Source of the DNA: Tretioscincus oriximinensis | Lineage: Eukaryota > Chordata > Lepidosauria > Squamata > Gymnophthalmidae | NCBI GenBank assembly: GCA_022410635.1 | Contig: JAJVDF010001781.1 | Location: 1 to 64,000 of the forward strand | Direction of reading: 5' to 3' | Length of the DNA stretch: 64,000 bases | Part shown: in pieces, positions 10,442 through 22,115 of the stretch | Layout: each line of letters starts with the position of its first letter | Numbering within the stretch: the stretch's first letter is position 1 | Translations under genes and position numbers: made by a program | The notes under the pieces: generated by a model | Databases searched by the model: none | What the model saw: only the letters and a program-made list of their open reading frames with translations | What the model was told of the DNA's origin: nothing

Positions 10442-10891
10442 TTGACCCCACTTTTCCAAAGAGCTGACAGTGATACGATATCTGACACTGAAGTAGGGGC
10501 TGAGGGATATAAAATTGAGGGAGGGCAGTTGTTTGGAAAGTCCCTCATACATGTTGAATGCCAAAACAGGACCCCACATGGCCAGTTGGTTGTGACTTCC
10601 AAATACAGAGGGCAAATAAGGAGGTTTGCACTTGAAGCTGATCCTTTGAGATGGAATAACTCAGTGCTGGTTGTTGATGCCTTGCTGGATGTCTTTTGCA
10701 GGGTGGGTTTCCCCGAGAAAATTGTTTCTGGTTTGGGCTCAGCCTTCACATCCCGGTTGAAGACCAAACTGTGGGAGATATGTGGGGTTAAGCATCTGTT
10801 GTCCACTAGGTACCGTCCTCAGACCAATGACCGAATTGAAAATCTAAATGCCACAATAGGTGGGGAGGTATTGGCTCCTTCAACTCAGTGA
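10442..10891 (+). pseudogene. Integrase fragment of the gypsy element
   Basis: Residues about 75-140 read VVDALLDVFCRVGFPEKIVS, GSAFTSRL, LWEICGVKHLLSTRYRPQTN and IENLN: the integrase core around the second Asp and the PQTNG/ERFN-type motif. The catalytic Asp of SDQGS has been lost (here SGLGS), and the zinc-binding and first catalytic parts are deleted. It lies upstream of the RT/RNase H remnant, not downstream. Confidence 0.75.
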
Positions 10892-11811
10892 AACCCTATT
10901 TGGGAAAGGAGAATATAGGGCCTTGTGTTTTCAGGCCATGCGAAGAGGAAGAGCATCTTATACTCCTCTTAGGTTCGGACAAAAGGGAAGGGGATTCCCT
11001 AGAATTAGCTGCTCTGGTAAAAAATTTGAAGGTGAAACAGACCTGGCAAGTGGAACAGTTGTTGGGAGAATTGCACAATATCTCCACATACAGGCCAGGG
11101 TGTACAAGATGGCATCAGTGGTGTATCATAGTCACCTGTGACAGGCCTATAGAAACACCTCCCTATAGGGTCACAGTCCAGGTCACTGATGCAATGGGCC
11201 AGGAGGTCAGGCTGCTGAAGAAGCTGGGGCGTGTGCATCCTCCAGAGAAAGTGGCTTGGCATGCAAATCCGGAGGTGGGCTTTGTTTGCCCCAAGGGAAT
11301 GGTGATGAAGAGGCCTGTGTTGATGGGCCTTCAGTACCATACAGCATGCAGAATAACAAGCGATGCCAGTGGACGGAGCCCTGGGGCTATGCTGAACCAG
11401 GAGGGAACAGATAGGCAGCAATATCCTGTCTTGTTCCTTAGCAAGAAACTGGCTGCTGCAGAAGTACTCCTGTCCACTTCAAAGAGGCAATGCCTGGCCA
11501 TATGTAAATTAGGTCCTTGTTGGTGGGGCCAGCATTACCTACTTCAAGCAGACCATGATTCCTTGTGTGGTGTCAAAAACTACAAAAATGGCAGCACTTG
11601 TTGGAGGAGAGCCCTGGTGACATCATCCAAGGTGGCCGAGGCCTTGTCCAGGCGTTCAGGACCAGCGGAGGAGCCGGGAGACCGGGACCTGATGGCCGCA
11701 ACACCCGGAAGAGTGACTGGGGAACAACCCACATCGGAGGTGTACTGGATCTTCGTGGAAGAACTTCCATTTCATCCAGACCCGGGCCAGAAGCAGCAGG
11801 AGCCTCTTTAA
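10888..11811 (+). pseudogene. RT N-terminus and RNase H fragment of the gypsy element
   Basis: Residues about 55-115 resemble the region just before gypsy RT (LLGELHNISTYRPGCT, then PPYRVTVQVTDAMGQEV). RT palm motifs, including the YXDD box, are missing. From about residue 155, SDASGRSPGAMLNQ, FLSKKLAAAEVLLSTSKRQC and LAICK match the RNase H start (TDAS motif) and the following region. So RT is deleted between its first strands and RNase H. Confidence 0.7.
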
Positions 11812-11936
11812 AGGACGTTGACCTCAGAGACTCATGAGACTTTTATAGACATTTTTATATATTGGGTTTCTTTCTTATTGCTGCAATTGACCAAGGGCCT
11901 TGCTGAAAAGTGGCAAGACCCTGTGGTCAATCTTGT

Positions 11937-11949
11937 TGGTGGGAGGAGT
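11937..11949 (+). other. Polypurine tract before the 3' LTR
   Basis: Purine-rich TTGGTGGGAGGAGT-like sequence abuts the 3' LTR start at 11950, as needed for plus-strand priming. Confidence 0.6.
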
Positions 11950-12686
11950 TGTGGCGTCCTCCATTTTAGAGGTTTGTGTTTTTTATTTACTTAGCAGATA
12001 TCCCAGAGGGAGGGGGGAAGAGCAGGCCNGGGCAGGGGCGTGGCTTCCTGAATCCCTGTTTGGGAGGGGGCGTGGCTGGAGGAGCCAGCCAATGGGGGCT
12101 CAAATAGCCGGCTGGTCAGCATATAAAAGGGAAGCTGACCAGGGCTAGAGGCCTTTCTGTTCGGGAGACTTGTGGTGTAGCAAGTGGACAGGGGGGTCCG
12201 CTTCTGATCTGCCTCAGAGGGAAGGGGTGGAAGTGTATGGTAGCCTGAAGGAGTCAAAGTTGAGGCTTGACTTGGGACTGGAACAAGTAAAGTGACACAG
12301 GGCCTGTCTCTTTAAGTATCTGGAAACTAATGTTGCTCTTGCTTGGTGTGTGTGCTTGAGTCAGGCTTACTTTATAAAAGCCGAAGCTTTATTATTCTAA
12401 TCTTCCTTTCCTTATTTGTAAATAATAAACTTGTTATTTGTTTCAGTTCAAATATCTCTTTCTTTCTTTTATTTCTGTAACAACAATAATATTAAACACG
12501 CTACTGGTGGGGGCTGGGAATAAAGCCCCAACCGTGAGGTAAACTCTGAGGCCTTGTGTAGGCCGGAGGATAGTACTGTTGCTCCAGGCAGTCATGGGTG
12601 CTGGCTTGGGCGACAGGGTGGATATTGTGGTACTCCTGACTGTGTGGGTCATCTAATAGTAGGGACCTCAGGTAGGGGTCGCCACA
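11950..12686 (+). repeat. 3' LTR of the gypsy-like element
   Basis: 737 bases matching the 5' LTR. A clear TATA box (CATATAAAAGGG) at about 12119 and AATAAA signals further on. Confidence 0.9.
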
Positions 12687-12776
12687 CTCACCCCTCCCCA
12701 CGTCCCACAGAGGGCTTCGAAACCCGATCTCCCAGGCGAGAGACGAATTCCTAAGCGACTGAGCTATCCGTGCCTG
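12687..12776 (-). mobile_element. SINE-2, 5' (tRNA) part, after the LTR element
   Basis: Continues the SINE interrupted at 8375, including the B-box-like TTCGAAACCC and A-box-like GCGACTGAGCTATCC on the minus strand. Confidence 0.85.
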
Positions 12777-13067
12777 TGTTCAATTCTGGTCACCACATCT
12801 TAAGAGGGATATTTTGGAATTGGAAAAGGTTCAGAAAAGGGCAACAAGAATGTTTCCTCTCTCACAACACCAGGACCAAGGGGCCCCTCCTTGAAACTGT
12901 TGGGTAGAAAAGTGAGAACAGACAAAAGAAAGTATTTTTTCACCCAGAAGGTCATTGGCCTGTGGAATTGACTTCCTGAAGAGGTGGTTGGTAGCTAACA
13001 GCTTGAATACTTTCAAGACAGGTCTAGACAGGTTTATGGACACCAAGGGTATAAATGGCTATTAGGA
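12777..13067 (+). mobile_element. CR1-like LINE (family B), first part
   Basis: Family B encodes a CR1-type ORF2 C-terminus (FFTQRVV region) and ends in GGCTCTTCTTATGTTCTTATG. This copy is interrupted by a solo LTR and resumes at 13803. Confidence 0.85.
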
Positions 13068-13802
13068 TGAAACGGGGGTTCGCTTACCACGTTATTCGGC
13101 TCCTTAGCTTGCCTAAGGTAGCTGGATCCAAAGCGTGCAGACACGTGTAAAATAGATTCACACGGAGACCATAGCTTGGGTTCAAAGGAGATCCAGGAGG
13201 CTCATTGGGTCATGAGACACTCCAGAACAACTGTGCAGAGGTTTTTATTGACTCCAATAACAGGAGGCGTGGATCAATCAAGTGATGTCAGAAAGGGTGG
13301 TACAGACACGTGGGTTAGGGCAGACCGGAGGTGTGCCCAGGTAGTGACACCTGTGTGACGCGTTTCTCTCCTCCCAAAGGAGGTGCAGCAAGTGTCAGGA
13401 AATGCCAAATATGGTATGGTGGGAACATACAAGATTGACCCTTTTAGCTTTCGTTTATCCTAGTTTGTCCCTGTAGGTCCAGGAATACTGTGACTCACCT
13501 AAGGGAATTGGGCTTAATGGTTTTAGCCCAGGTGCATGGCTAGTTAAACAATGAGTGCTCTTTTGCCACAATAGGTGCCATTAATCCCTTTTTGTCTGGC
13601 AAGGTTCCTTGAATGAGATATGCCCTCAGGACAGGAAGAGAGATTTGGCCTCTCCTGTTTACCTCCTGGGGCTGGAGTTTCCAGAGATTTTCAAAAATTA
13701 ACCACCCAGGCCTCTCTTGGGCTAGCAAAGGCCAATCCTTGTATATTTTATATCAGATATATTAATGCCAATTAATATATTCCTCTATGGCTAACCCCAA
13801 CA
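13068..13802 (-). mobile_element. Solo LTR related to the 4349-5198 LTR
   Basis: 735 bases with TG...CA ends when read on the minus strand (TGTTGGGGTT to CCCCGTTTCA). It splits a CR1-B exactly, with AGGA repeated on both sides (13064-13067, 13803-13806). No internal region remains, so it is a recombination product. Confidence 0.8.
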
Positions 13803-14007
13803 AGGATGGATGTCTGGATGCTGCTTCCGGGGTGGAGCAACAGGCAGGGACTCCTGAAATGCCATTTTCAGGGAGTCATGAACAGGAGCATATTTTGCTT
13901 TCCTCTGTTCAGGCTGCCCAGGGGCATCTGGTGGGCCTCTGTGGGACAGAAGGCTGGACTAGATGGGCTGTGGCCTGATCCAGGATGGCTCTTTTTATGT
14001 TCTTATG
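13803..14007 (+). mobile_element. CR1-like LINE (family B), 3' end
   Basis: Continues from 13067 with GGATGTCTGGATGCTGC and ends CTTATGTTGTTCTTA. Confidence 0.85.
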
Positions 14008-14818
14008 TTGTTCTTAGGAACTGCTCCCCAGAGAACCAGTGTGGCTTCAGAGCTAACAAGAGCACCACTGGCATGGTATTTGGACTCAAACAATTCCAAG
14101 AGAAATGTAGAGAGCAAAACAAGGCACTGCATGTCCCATTCATTAACTTCACCTAAACATTTGGCACAATGAGTAGAGCTGCACTCCCATTTCCCCCTAA
14201 CGTGCCCATGACTGTGAAGCCAAAGCCCATTGTTCCGATTCCCGTCAGGCTGGGAAGTGCTGCAGCATCACTCTAAACACATACCACTGGTTTCTGCTCT
14301 GCAGTTTGTGGAGAAATTGCATGGTNGCTGCTGCTTTTTGTAATTTGCGCCACTTGTACTCTGACAACAGAGACCAGGCAACAAAAAGCGAGCGAGAGAG
14401 TGGGGGCTTTGTTTGGGCTTCCCTTATGGCTCAGCAGCTTCCCTCCCACGTCTGGAAAAACAAGTTCTTCCAGCTGCTGCAGCCCAGTGAAAGAGATTCA
14501 TTGAGCACTCTCAGCTCACTGCAGTTGGGGCATCAACGTGGAATGAATGCTCAGGCAATGCTCAGGTCAAATTAAGCCCACACTTTGCTTTCATTTTGGA
14601 ACAATAAAACCCGTTTTCCATTCCCTTTTAAAGTTCTAGGGGGAATGCAGCTTAGGAATGCTCTGAGGCAAGTCATGGAATGGCTCTTTCCAGTGACATA
14701 CATGTAAAAATATGAATAACAGTTAAGCACTCCAGTAGGTAGTTCCTCCTCTTTGAGAGATGCAAGAGGAGGGGCATATAGGAAGGACTTCTCTGTGGTG
14801 GCTGACCAGGCGCTTACA
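14008..14818. other. No recognisable gene
   Basis: Unassigned intergenic sequence; one unknown base at about 14326. Confidence 0.4.
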
Positions 14819-14826
14819 CTCTATAG

Positions 14827-15417
14827 CAGGGGTGGGCAAACATTTTGGAGTCGAGTGCCATTTTGTGGCCACGCCCCCCCAGGGTGTGTTTGCGGTCCTT
14901 GGGGGCCACGCAGCCATGCCTCCTTCTCAAGCCCTGCCCCTTCCCAAGCCACACCCACTTCCCAGGCCCCTCCCCTTCCCAAGCATTTTTCCTTTACCTT
15001 TTTCTTTTCTGCTTTCCTGCCTTCCTTCTCTCTCTTTTTCTTTTCTTTCAGGTTTGCACACCAAGAGCAGTTTCAGATGTCGTCAGTGAGTGACTGCTGC
15101 CTGCCTGACTTGGCCACTTGCCTGTGGCTGTGCGTAGTTGCTTGTGCGCCGCTTGCCAACAGCAGTTTCAGGTCTGCAAATTGCTGTTGGGAGTGCAGCA
15201 TGCACAGCGTTAGGCAGGCTACAGTTCTTGAGGAGGTGCGCCTCGTCTGGATGAAACGGACATGGCGCACACCACCAAGATCAGTTCCAGGCATTTTGAG
15301 GATGTAAAACAGAGGAAATCCCCCCCCCCCTCCAGGGTTCTTCTGGTGAGGTCAGAGCCACACTCAAGCAGCCAAGGAGCCACAGGTGGCTCTAGAGACA
15401 CCAGCTTCTGACCCATG
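14827..15417 (+). mobile_element. hAT-type nonautonomous DNA transposon, complete
   Basis: Flanked by a perfect 8-bp duplication CTCTATAG (14819-14826, 15418-15425), the size typical of hAT. Terminal inverted repeats are short: CAGGGGTGGGC at the left and CATGGGTCAG (reverse complement) at the right. No transposase frame is visible in 591 bases. Confidence 0.85.
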
Positions 15418-15486
15418 CTCTATAGCTTTCAGCACCGGACAACAATGTATCTCTCAACCCAGGCTTCTGACGTCTAGCTCCTTCTG

Positions 15487-15690
15487 CAGGGAGGGAGGGA
15501 GGGAGGAAAGGAAGGAGAAAAGGGAGGGAGGGAAGGAGGGAGGGAGAGAAATAGGGGCAGTTAGAGAGGGAGGGAAGGAGGGAGAGAAAGAGGGAGAGTT
15601 AGGGAAGGAGAGGGGAAGAAGAAAGGAAGAGAGGGAGAGTTAGGGAGGGAGGGAAGGAAGGGAGGGAAAGAGGGAGGCAGGGAAAGAGAG
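15487..15690. repeat. (GGGA)n/(GGAA)n purine tract
   Basis: About 200 bases of almost pure purine, GGGAGGGAGG with GAAA variants. Confidence 0.9.
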
Positions 15691-17164
15691 TATGGCTCTT
15701 ATTAAACAAAAATTATGAATGTGTTTTTTGTGCTGTTTTTAATCTTGTTGCCTGATCTGGAACATATAACAAAGAGCAGGATATAAATTTCTATGCTTCT
15801 AAATAAATAAAAGCATGAATAGCGACGATCTCAGGTTTATTTTGTCTGCCTTTTGTAAGAGGGGCTGCCAGGATGTTTCATGCTAAATGCATGAGGACTA
15901 GCAAGGAATTTCAACAATAGATTGGGAAAATAACAGGTGTAATGATGCCATTATGTGTCACTTAACAAAGCTGCATTGGAATCAGAAGACAGTAAAACAA
16001 AGGTACGTAGACAGGTTCAAAAGTCAGTTTTGTCCCTCAGTTCTTCACAAAACAAACATTGCTGGCAGATATTAATCAAATTCATTAGCTTCTAATGGCC
16101 TTTTCACAGCAGAGCCTGGTAAACGAATTCCCCCTTTTTCAATTAAATAGTGGAATAAGCCCATTACCTGGATATAATGCAACCATGTGTGTGTGTGTGT
16201 GTTTGTGTTGCATGCTTCCCCCCCCCCCTTTTGTTTCTCCTTCCCTCTTCTTTATGCTGTTCCTTCCCTGTTCCTGATGCTGGGCTGAGCCAGGTTCCAT
16301 GGCAACCGCTCCTGGCCTGGCCCTGGCTTTAGAACATTGATGACATCACGCCAGGCTCTGGGATTCATACAAATATTGTCCAATGGCAGAGCCTTCAGGA
16401 ATGATTGCGATTCCGGGAAATATGTAGAAAGAGATTAAATGCTTTTTGTTTGCCCTGGACACTGTTTGGCAGTTACATTCTCTTGCCGGAGATACATAAG
16501 CTGTATTCCAGGGAGAGGCTGGGGATCAAAGCATCACCCCTCTGCCCTCCTTGGACCAGGCACTTTGTGCTACCTCTGAGCTACAACCTCCTCCAGACTC
16601 CATCCGTGGACAGAAATGGAGGAACGGTTTGCTATTGCCGATTTCTGGAGAGGGGATCAAATTGGCCACCCTCTGCTTTCTCGGCAGATAATCCCTGAGC
16701 TTTTGCTGTCCCTGAACTTTATGGGCCCCTCCGTGAAGTTTTCTTGGCAGGGAGACATGGCTTGCCACTGCGTTCTCCCAAGGAGGGTTGAGGATTGAAC
16801 TAAGAGCAATTCGTAGCTCTTACAACAGGAAAGGGGAGGAAAGGAGGACGGAGGGAGGGGAATGGAAGAGGTGGAGGAGAGAAAAAATATTGGCGCCTGG
16901 GGCCCCGAAATTCACAGGTTAAAGTTTTACCCCTCTCCACCAATGTAAACCCTAACTGCCCAAAGGCATCGCTTCTAGTATCAGGGGGAAGGGGTTTATA
17001 AAATGGGTTGGGAGGGTTTGGAACACTTTAAATATTGAAAATGTGTGACTTTTTGTACAGGTAAATAATTTAAACAACATATTTTGAACAAAACAACAAC
17101 AACACAGGGAAGTAGGGACAGGAGTGATTTTCACACCAGGCCAGCTCCAAGAGGGGCATCTTTA
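15691..17164. other. Unassigned intergenic sequence
   Basis: No coding exon or named repeat seen, except a short (GT)n at 16185-16205 and a C run just after it. Confidence 0.4.
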
Positions 17165-17271
17165 GGCACGGATAGCTCAGTCGCTTAGGAATTCGTCTCT
17201 CGTCTGGGAAATTGGGTTTCAAAGCCCTGTGTGGGACGTGGGGAGGGGTGAGCACCTTCCACTAGCCAGGT
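17165..17271 (+). mobile_element. SINE-2, 5' tRNA-like head only
   Basis: Clear head GGCACGGATAGCTCAGTCGC with GGTTTCAAAGCCC, ending after GTGAGCACCTTCCACTAGCC. The body and GAA tail are missing. Confidence 0.8.
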
Positions 17272-17430
17272 TGAGGTGTCTCCAAACAGCGGGGATATTT
17301 AGATCCCACAGTTGCTTTGCAGTACAGTTTGGGACTGAAATACCTGGATGTCTGCCTGCTTCCTTTGAATTGGACTGAGGTTAAGGAAGTTTGAAGGCAT
17401 AAGGCTACATATGCTGGACAGTTCTTCATG

Positions 17431-17528
17431 GACTGCCCAGGTGCATCTGGTGGGTCTCTGTATGACACAGAATGCTGGACTTGATGGGCTGTGGCATGAT
17501 CCAGTATGGCTCTTCTTATGTTCTTATG
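17431..17528 (+). mobile_element. CR1-like LINE (family B), extreme 3' end
   Basis: GACTGCCCAGGTGCATCTGG to CTTCTTATGTTCTTATG. Confidence 0.8.
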
Positions 17529-18599
17529 AAGATTAAGGACTTTTCTGCGCTGGTTCTTATTCCAGAATGTGTTATAAGATACAGCACAAGGCATACAGCA
17601 GACCACTTCCAGATGGTAATCTCTACTATTAAGACATGCATCAGTGAGTCAAACATTCCAAGGTCTGCCAAGGTCTTTCATTGGTCTTTATGGACCAATG
17701 AGAGAGCTCAGAACTTTGGACTCAGTGAACCCGCAGCAATGGTGCTATAGGTTGCCCACCCATTCACCCAGATCCACTACTGCTGCCACCAACACCATTG
17801 AAGCTCACCCATCTCCGCCGCCACCCAATTCCTTCTCCACCTCTTGTCTCCCCAAGTGTGTGTTTTTGTGGGCTTTCCACTATTCTAGAATAAGGACTAA
17901 GGCAGAAAGGTTCTTCCATTGTAGCAGCTCCTAAGCTAGAAGTGGGAGCGTGTGGATGCAGCATTTCTATTCCACATTTCATCCACGTTAAAGGTCAGAG
18001 AAGACATTTTGGCCTTGAATTAACATGTAGATGTTGCCACCAAGCTGCTTTCGATGTTTCTTCCTGTATGTGGCTACAGGTTTTGGGATTTTTTGCTCAG
18101 CACCTTCAGCTCCATTGATTGCTGAGTTCCACAGCAGACCTCCCAATGATCAATCTCTTTTTGGAAATGAAAGGTCTTTTTAAAAAAAATAGCAAGAGTA
18201 CGAAAAATTTCAATAATCCACCCATCACCTGCCATTCCGACAAGCATCCCAAATTCTTTGCAAATTCTTTGCAACAATTGCAATGTCTTTTTTTAATTAA
18301 GGCTGCCAGTCATCCTGAAAGTTATTAAGAATTCATCCAGCTGTGGAAGATAAGAGAGTGGCAGGACATCAGGGAGAAGCACACAGCTGGTTTCATCTCC
18401 CTTCCCAATCACAGGGAAGGTTCCTTTGCCCAGCCGCCAAGGAAGGAAAAGGTTAATGAGAAGCCACAAGCAGCAGGCTCAAGAGCAAAAGCCCTTTGTG
18501 CCCACAGGGTTGAAGAAGCTCAGTAGGCCACATTGTCTGCATGGGATGTGTGGTAATCCAGATCAGTCTGGGCAAACTGGACTGAGAGGAGAGACAATT
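17529..18599. other. No recognisable gene
   Basis: Unassigned sequence; no splice-flanked coding exon or repeat recognised. Confidence 0.4.
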
Positions 18600-19530
18600 C
18601 ATAAGAACATCAGAAGGGCCATCCTGGATCAGGCCACAGCCCACCTAGTCCAGCCTTCTATCCCACACAGAGGCCCACCAGAGGCCCCTGGGCAGCCTGA
18701 ACAGAAGAAAGCAAAATATGCTCCTGTTCATGACTCCCTGCAAATGGCACTTCAGGAGTCCTGCCTGTTGCTTCATCCCGGAGGCAACATTCAGATATCC
18801 ATCCTAGGACCCATTTATACTCTTGATGTCCATAAACCTGTCTAGTCCTGTCTTGACCATCCAAGCTGTTAGCTACCACCACCTCTTCAGAAAGTAAATT
18901 CCACAGGCCGACGACCCTCTGGGTGAAAAAATACTTTCCTTTGTCTGTTCTCACTTTTCTACCCAACAGTTTCAAGGAGTGTCCGCTGGTCCTTGTGTTG
19001 TGTGAGAGAGAAAACATTTTTTTTCTATTCACCCTGTCGATCCCATGCATGATTTTGTACACATCAATCAGATCACCCCTCAAACGTCTCCTTTCAAGGC
19101 TGAAGAGACCCAGACGTTGCAGCCTGACTTTGTAAGGGAGGTGCTCCAGACCCTTTAACATTTTGTTCCCCTTTTCTGCACCTTCTCCAGTTCCAAAATA
19201 TTCCTCTTGAGATGTGGTGACCAGAATTGAACACAAGATTCCAAATGTGGCCTCACCACAGATTTATAAAGAGGCAAAACAACATTTGCTGTCTTGTTTT
19301 TTATTCCTTTCCTAATTATCCCCAACATGGAATTTGCCTTTTTTGCTGCTGCTGCACACTGGGTTGACACCTTCATCGAATTGTCCACCAAGACCCCAAG
19401 ATCCTTTTCTTGCTCGGTCACAGAAAGCTCTTGGTTCCCATCAGTTGGTGGGAGTAGTTGGGGTTCTTTGCCCCAATATGCAGGACTTTGCACTTGCTTA
19501 AATTGAAGTCCATTTGCTACTTGCAAATTC
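18600..19530 (-). mobile_element. CR1-like LINE (family B), about 0.9 kb of 3' end with ORF2 C-terminus
   Basis: The longest family B copy here. On the minus strand 19526-19155 encodes EKDLGVLVDNSMKVSTQCAA and onward to PLYKSVVRPHLESCVQFWSP, the region after the RT fingers/palm in CR1 and related elements. A second frame (19236-18658) continues it, so at least one frameshift has occurred. Confidence 0.85.
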
Positions 19531-19987
19531 GAATAACTTTTCTCTGCTTTTTATTCAGTTTGTTGGGAGGAATCTCTGGAATGTCTCTTTACTTGCATGT
19601 GACCAATACACATAACTTAGCCTGTATCCAAACAGCACTTGTTTATTCTGGAACTTTGTGACAATTCAGTTTATTGGTTTCCGAGTTTTAATGTGCCACT
19701 TTCTCACGTTTACAGTATATTCTGACTTTTCTCATTCTGTCAGCTCATGAGAAGTGATTTTGTTCACTGGCTGTCAAGAGAAAGTATTGTAGCGTCACTT
19801 CTAAAATGCTTTCGAAGAGGAGGTTGCAAACATCAGATTCCATTGATTTTCATTCTCGCAATTTCTCATCTAAACTATCCATCCCGGTAAACCCGTGCTC
19901 TGGATAATCGGTTTTAAAACCCACTCATCTGCTGGTGAGACAATTGCAACAGACATTCAACTTTCAATATTGCCCCCATCTGGATGC
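19531..19987. other. No recognisable feature
   Basis: Unassigned. Confidence 0.4.
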
Positions 19988-20686
19988 ATAAGAACCTAAG
20001 AACATCAGAAGAGACACACTGAATCAGGCCACAGCCCATCTAAGTCCAGCCTTCTGTCCCACACAGAGGCCCAACAGATGCCACTGGGCAGCCTGAACAG
20101 AGGAAAGCAAAATATGCTCCTGTTCATGACTCCCTGCAAATGGTATCTCAGGAGACCTGCCTGTGGCTCCATCCCAGAGGCAGCATCCAGATGTCCATCT
20201 TACAAGCCATTTATACCCTTGGTGTCCATAAACCTGTCTAGTCCTGTCTTAAAAGTATCCAAGCTGTTAGCTACCACCACCTCTTCNGGAAGTAAATTCC
20301 ACAGGGTGAAAAAATACTTTTCTACTTCTCACTTTTCTACCCATCAGTTCCAAGGAGGGCCCACTGGTACTACGGTTGTGCGATAGAGAAAACATTTTGT
20401 CTCTCTTCACCCTCTCCATCCCATGCATGATTTTGTGCACTTCAATCAGATCACCTCTCAAACATCGCCTGTCAAGGCTGAAGAGGCCCAGACATTGCAG
20501 CCTGACTTCATAAGGGATTCTGCTCCAGACCCTTGGATCATTTTTGTTGCCCTTTCCTGCACCTTCTTTAGTTCCACAATATCCCTCTTGAGATGTGGTA
20601 GCCAGAACTGAACCCAGGATTGCAAACGTGGCCTCACCACAGATTTATAAAGAGGCAAAACAACATTTGCTGACTTGTTTTGATGC
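19988..20686 (-). mobile_element. CR1-like LINE (family B) 3' end, second copy
   Basis: Same family and orientation as 18600-19530, with an internal deletion. It starts at ATAAGAACCTAAGAACATC and reaches the LPLYKSVVRP-type coding block. Confidence 0.85.
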
Positions 20687-21767
20687 ACCTGGAGGTGTGA
20701 CCAGGGCCCGNGTCTACTTCTTCAGATACTGTTCTTTGTACAACTGGGCTAAAGAAGAACAAAGCGCTATGTCTTCATTCCACTGTATGGGCTCCGCTTC
20801 TTGTTCAAAGCAAAATATCCAGGTCAATGACAGGTATCATGTATGCCGGCCCTTTTCATGTGCTTGCACACTAGTGCAGCTTCAGTGAAAAATAACCTTC
20901 AATGGTTGTATCAATTAGCTGGAGCCTTAGTCTGAGTTGTGGCAACACCTGTGCTTTTGGAACAACTTCCTAAAGTGGTTGGAGCCCCTCCTTCACAGTG
21001 CATGGAATTTGTGGGCCATGCATACAAGAAGCAGATCAGGGCATGGAAATGCCAGGGCTGTCCATTTGGTCCTCAAGAGACTCTGGCAAGCCAAGGGTTC
21101 GCTCGTGAACTTTCAAACTTCCAGTTTGCTTCCCACATTTCTCAACGGTGCAAAATGAACAGCAGCTGTGGGACTCTCACCTACGGAATTTGCTTTGAGC
21201 CTGTCAAGAATGGCTTTGATTAATGGGCTCGACGAAGCCAACTTAGATTAGAAACCAGACAGCTCCCGAGGCCGTGCGCCTCTTCGTGGGAGGGTGTTGG
21301 TTCTAATTAAGCACAAGCAACAGAGCGTCATGAAACAGAGGCGGCCTAGATGCTCACAGCTCTTAAGGCAACTGATTGTGGACCTTTGAGTTCATAGAAG
21401 GCCATTCTGATAATGGTGGCAAAGGCTTGATGGAACAAGGGCTGGAAATCCCTGCAATGATCCTGTATTAAAACGTTACTTTAAAGCTCAAGGAAGAGCT
21501 TTTGAAATGATAAAAATCAGGGGAAACCCTAATCATAATTCATGTCACCCTAATCTCAACCTATTCCCTGTTGCCTTAATGCCTCAACATGGAGCTAAGC
21601 CTATCTCTTCACCTTGACCGAGCACCTCAATACATCACCCGAACCCCAACTTCAAGGCGTTGCTCTAGCCCAGTGATAGGGAACATATGGAGCTCGGTGA
21701 GTCAAAATCCGTAAAAAAATCCCTAACATGGGTGCCGTGTCACATCTCGAAATATCTATAATTTTTA
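20687..21767. other. Unassigned sequence
   Basis: A short piece at about 20712-20735 (CTACTTCTTCAGATAC) matches the M repeat described at 56733. Nothing else recognised. Confidence 0.4.
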
Positions 21768-21833
21768 GAAGTAGACTTGTCTACGAAAGCTTCTGCCACC
21801 CACTTTTCTCCAGTTAGTCTCAAAGAGGGATCA
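21768..21833 (+). mobile_element. M repeat half copy
   Basis: CTACGAAAGCTTCTGCCACC followed by TTTCTCCAGTTAGTCTCAAA, one arm of the palindromic M element. Confidence 0.7.
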
Positions 21834-22115
21834 GCACTGTTCTCATTAGCACATGGAAGAACTAGAAACAATGGAATGAAACTGCAAGGGAGTAGATTTA
21901 GATTAGATATCAGAAAAAACTTTCTAACAGTCAGGGTGATAAATCAGTGGAACAGTTTGCCACAGGGGGTGGTGGGTTCNACTTCCCTGGAAGTTTTCAA
22001 ACAGAGGCTGGACAGTCATCTGTCTGGGATGGTTTAATGAATCCTGCATTGAGCAGGGGGTTGGACTCGATGGCCCTGGAGGTCCCTTCCGACTCTATGA
22101 TTCTATGATTCTATG
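21834..22115 (+). mobile_element. CR1-like LINE (family A), 3' end
   Basis: From AGAGGGATCAGC to the TTCTATGATTCTATG tail. Confidence 0.85.

Larger units (their letters stand above)
8376..12686 (+). mobile_element. Ty3/gypsy-like LTR retrotransposon, defective, complete ends
   Basis: Two LTRs that match along their length flank 2.8 kb of internal sequence with gag-, protease-, integrase- and RT/RNase H-like remnants. The element is flanked by a 5-bp target duplication CTCAC (8371-8375 and 12687-12691) inside a SINE-2. LTRs begin TGTGG and end CCACA. The internal region is shorter than a full gypsy element, so large deletions have occurred and it cannot be autonomous. Confidence 0.9.

Noticed and set aside
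7600..17271. tRNA genes suggested by A- and B-box-like sequences
   Set aside because: They are heads of SINE copies, lacking a full cloverleaf, and recur many times.
18600..20686. Two long minus-strand frames considered as a gene
   Set aside because: Both are CR1 ORF2 C-termini with frameshifts, matching several other copies in the window.
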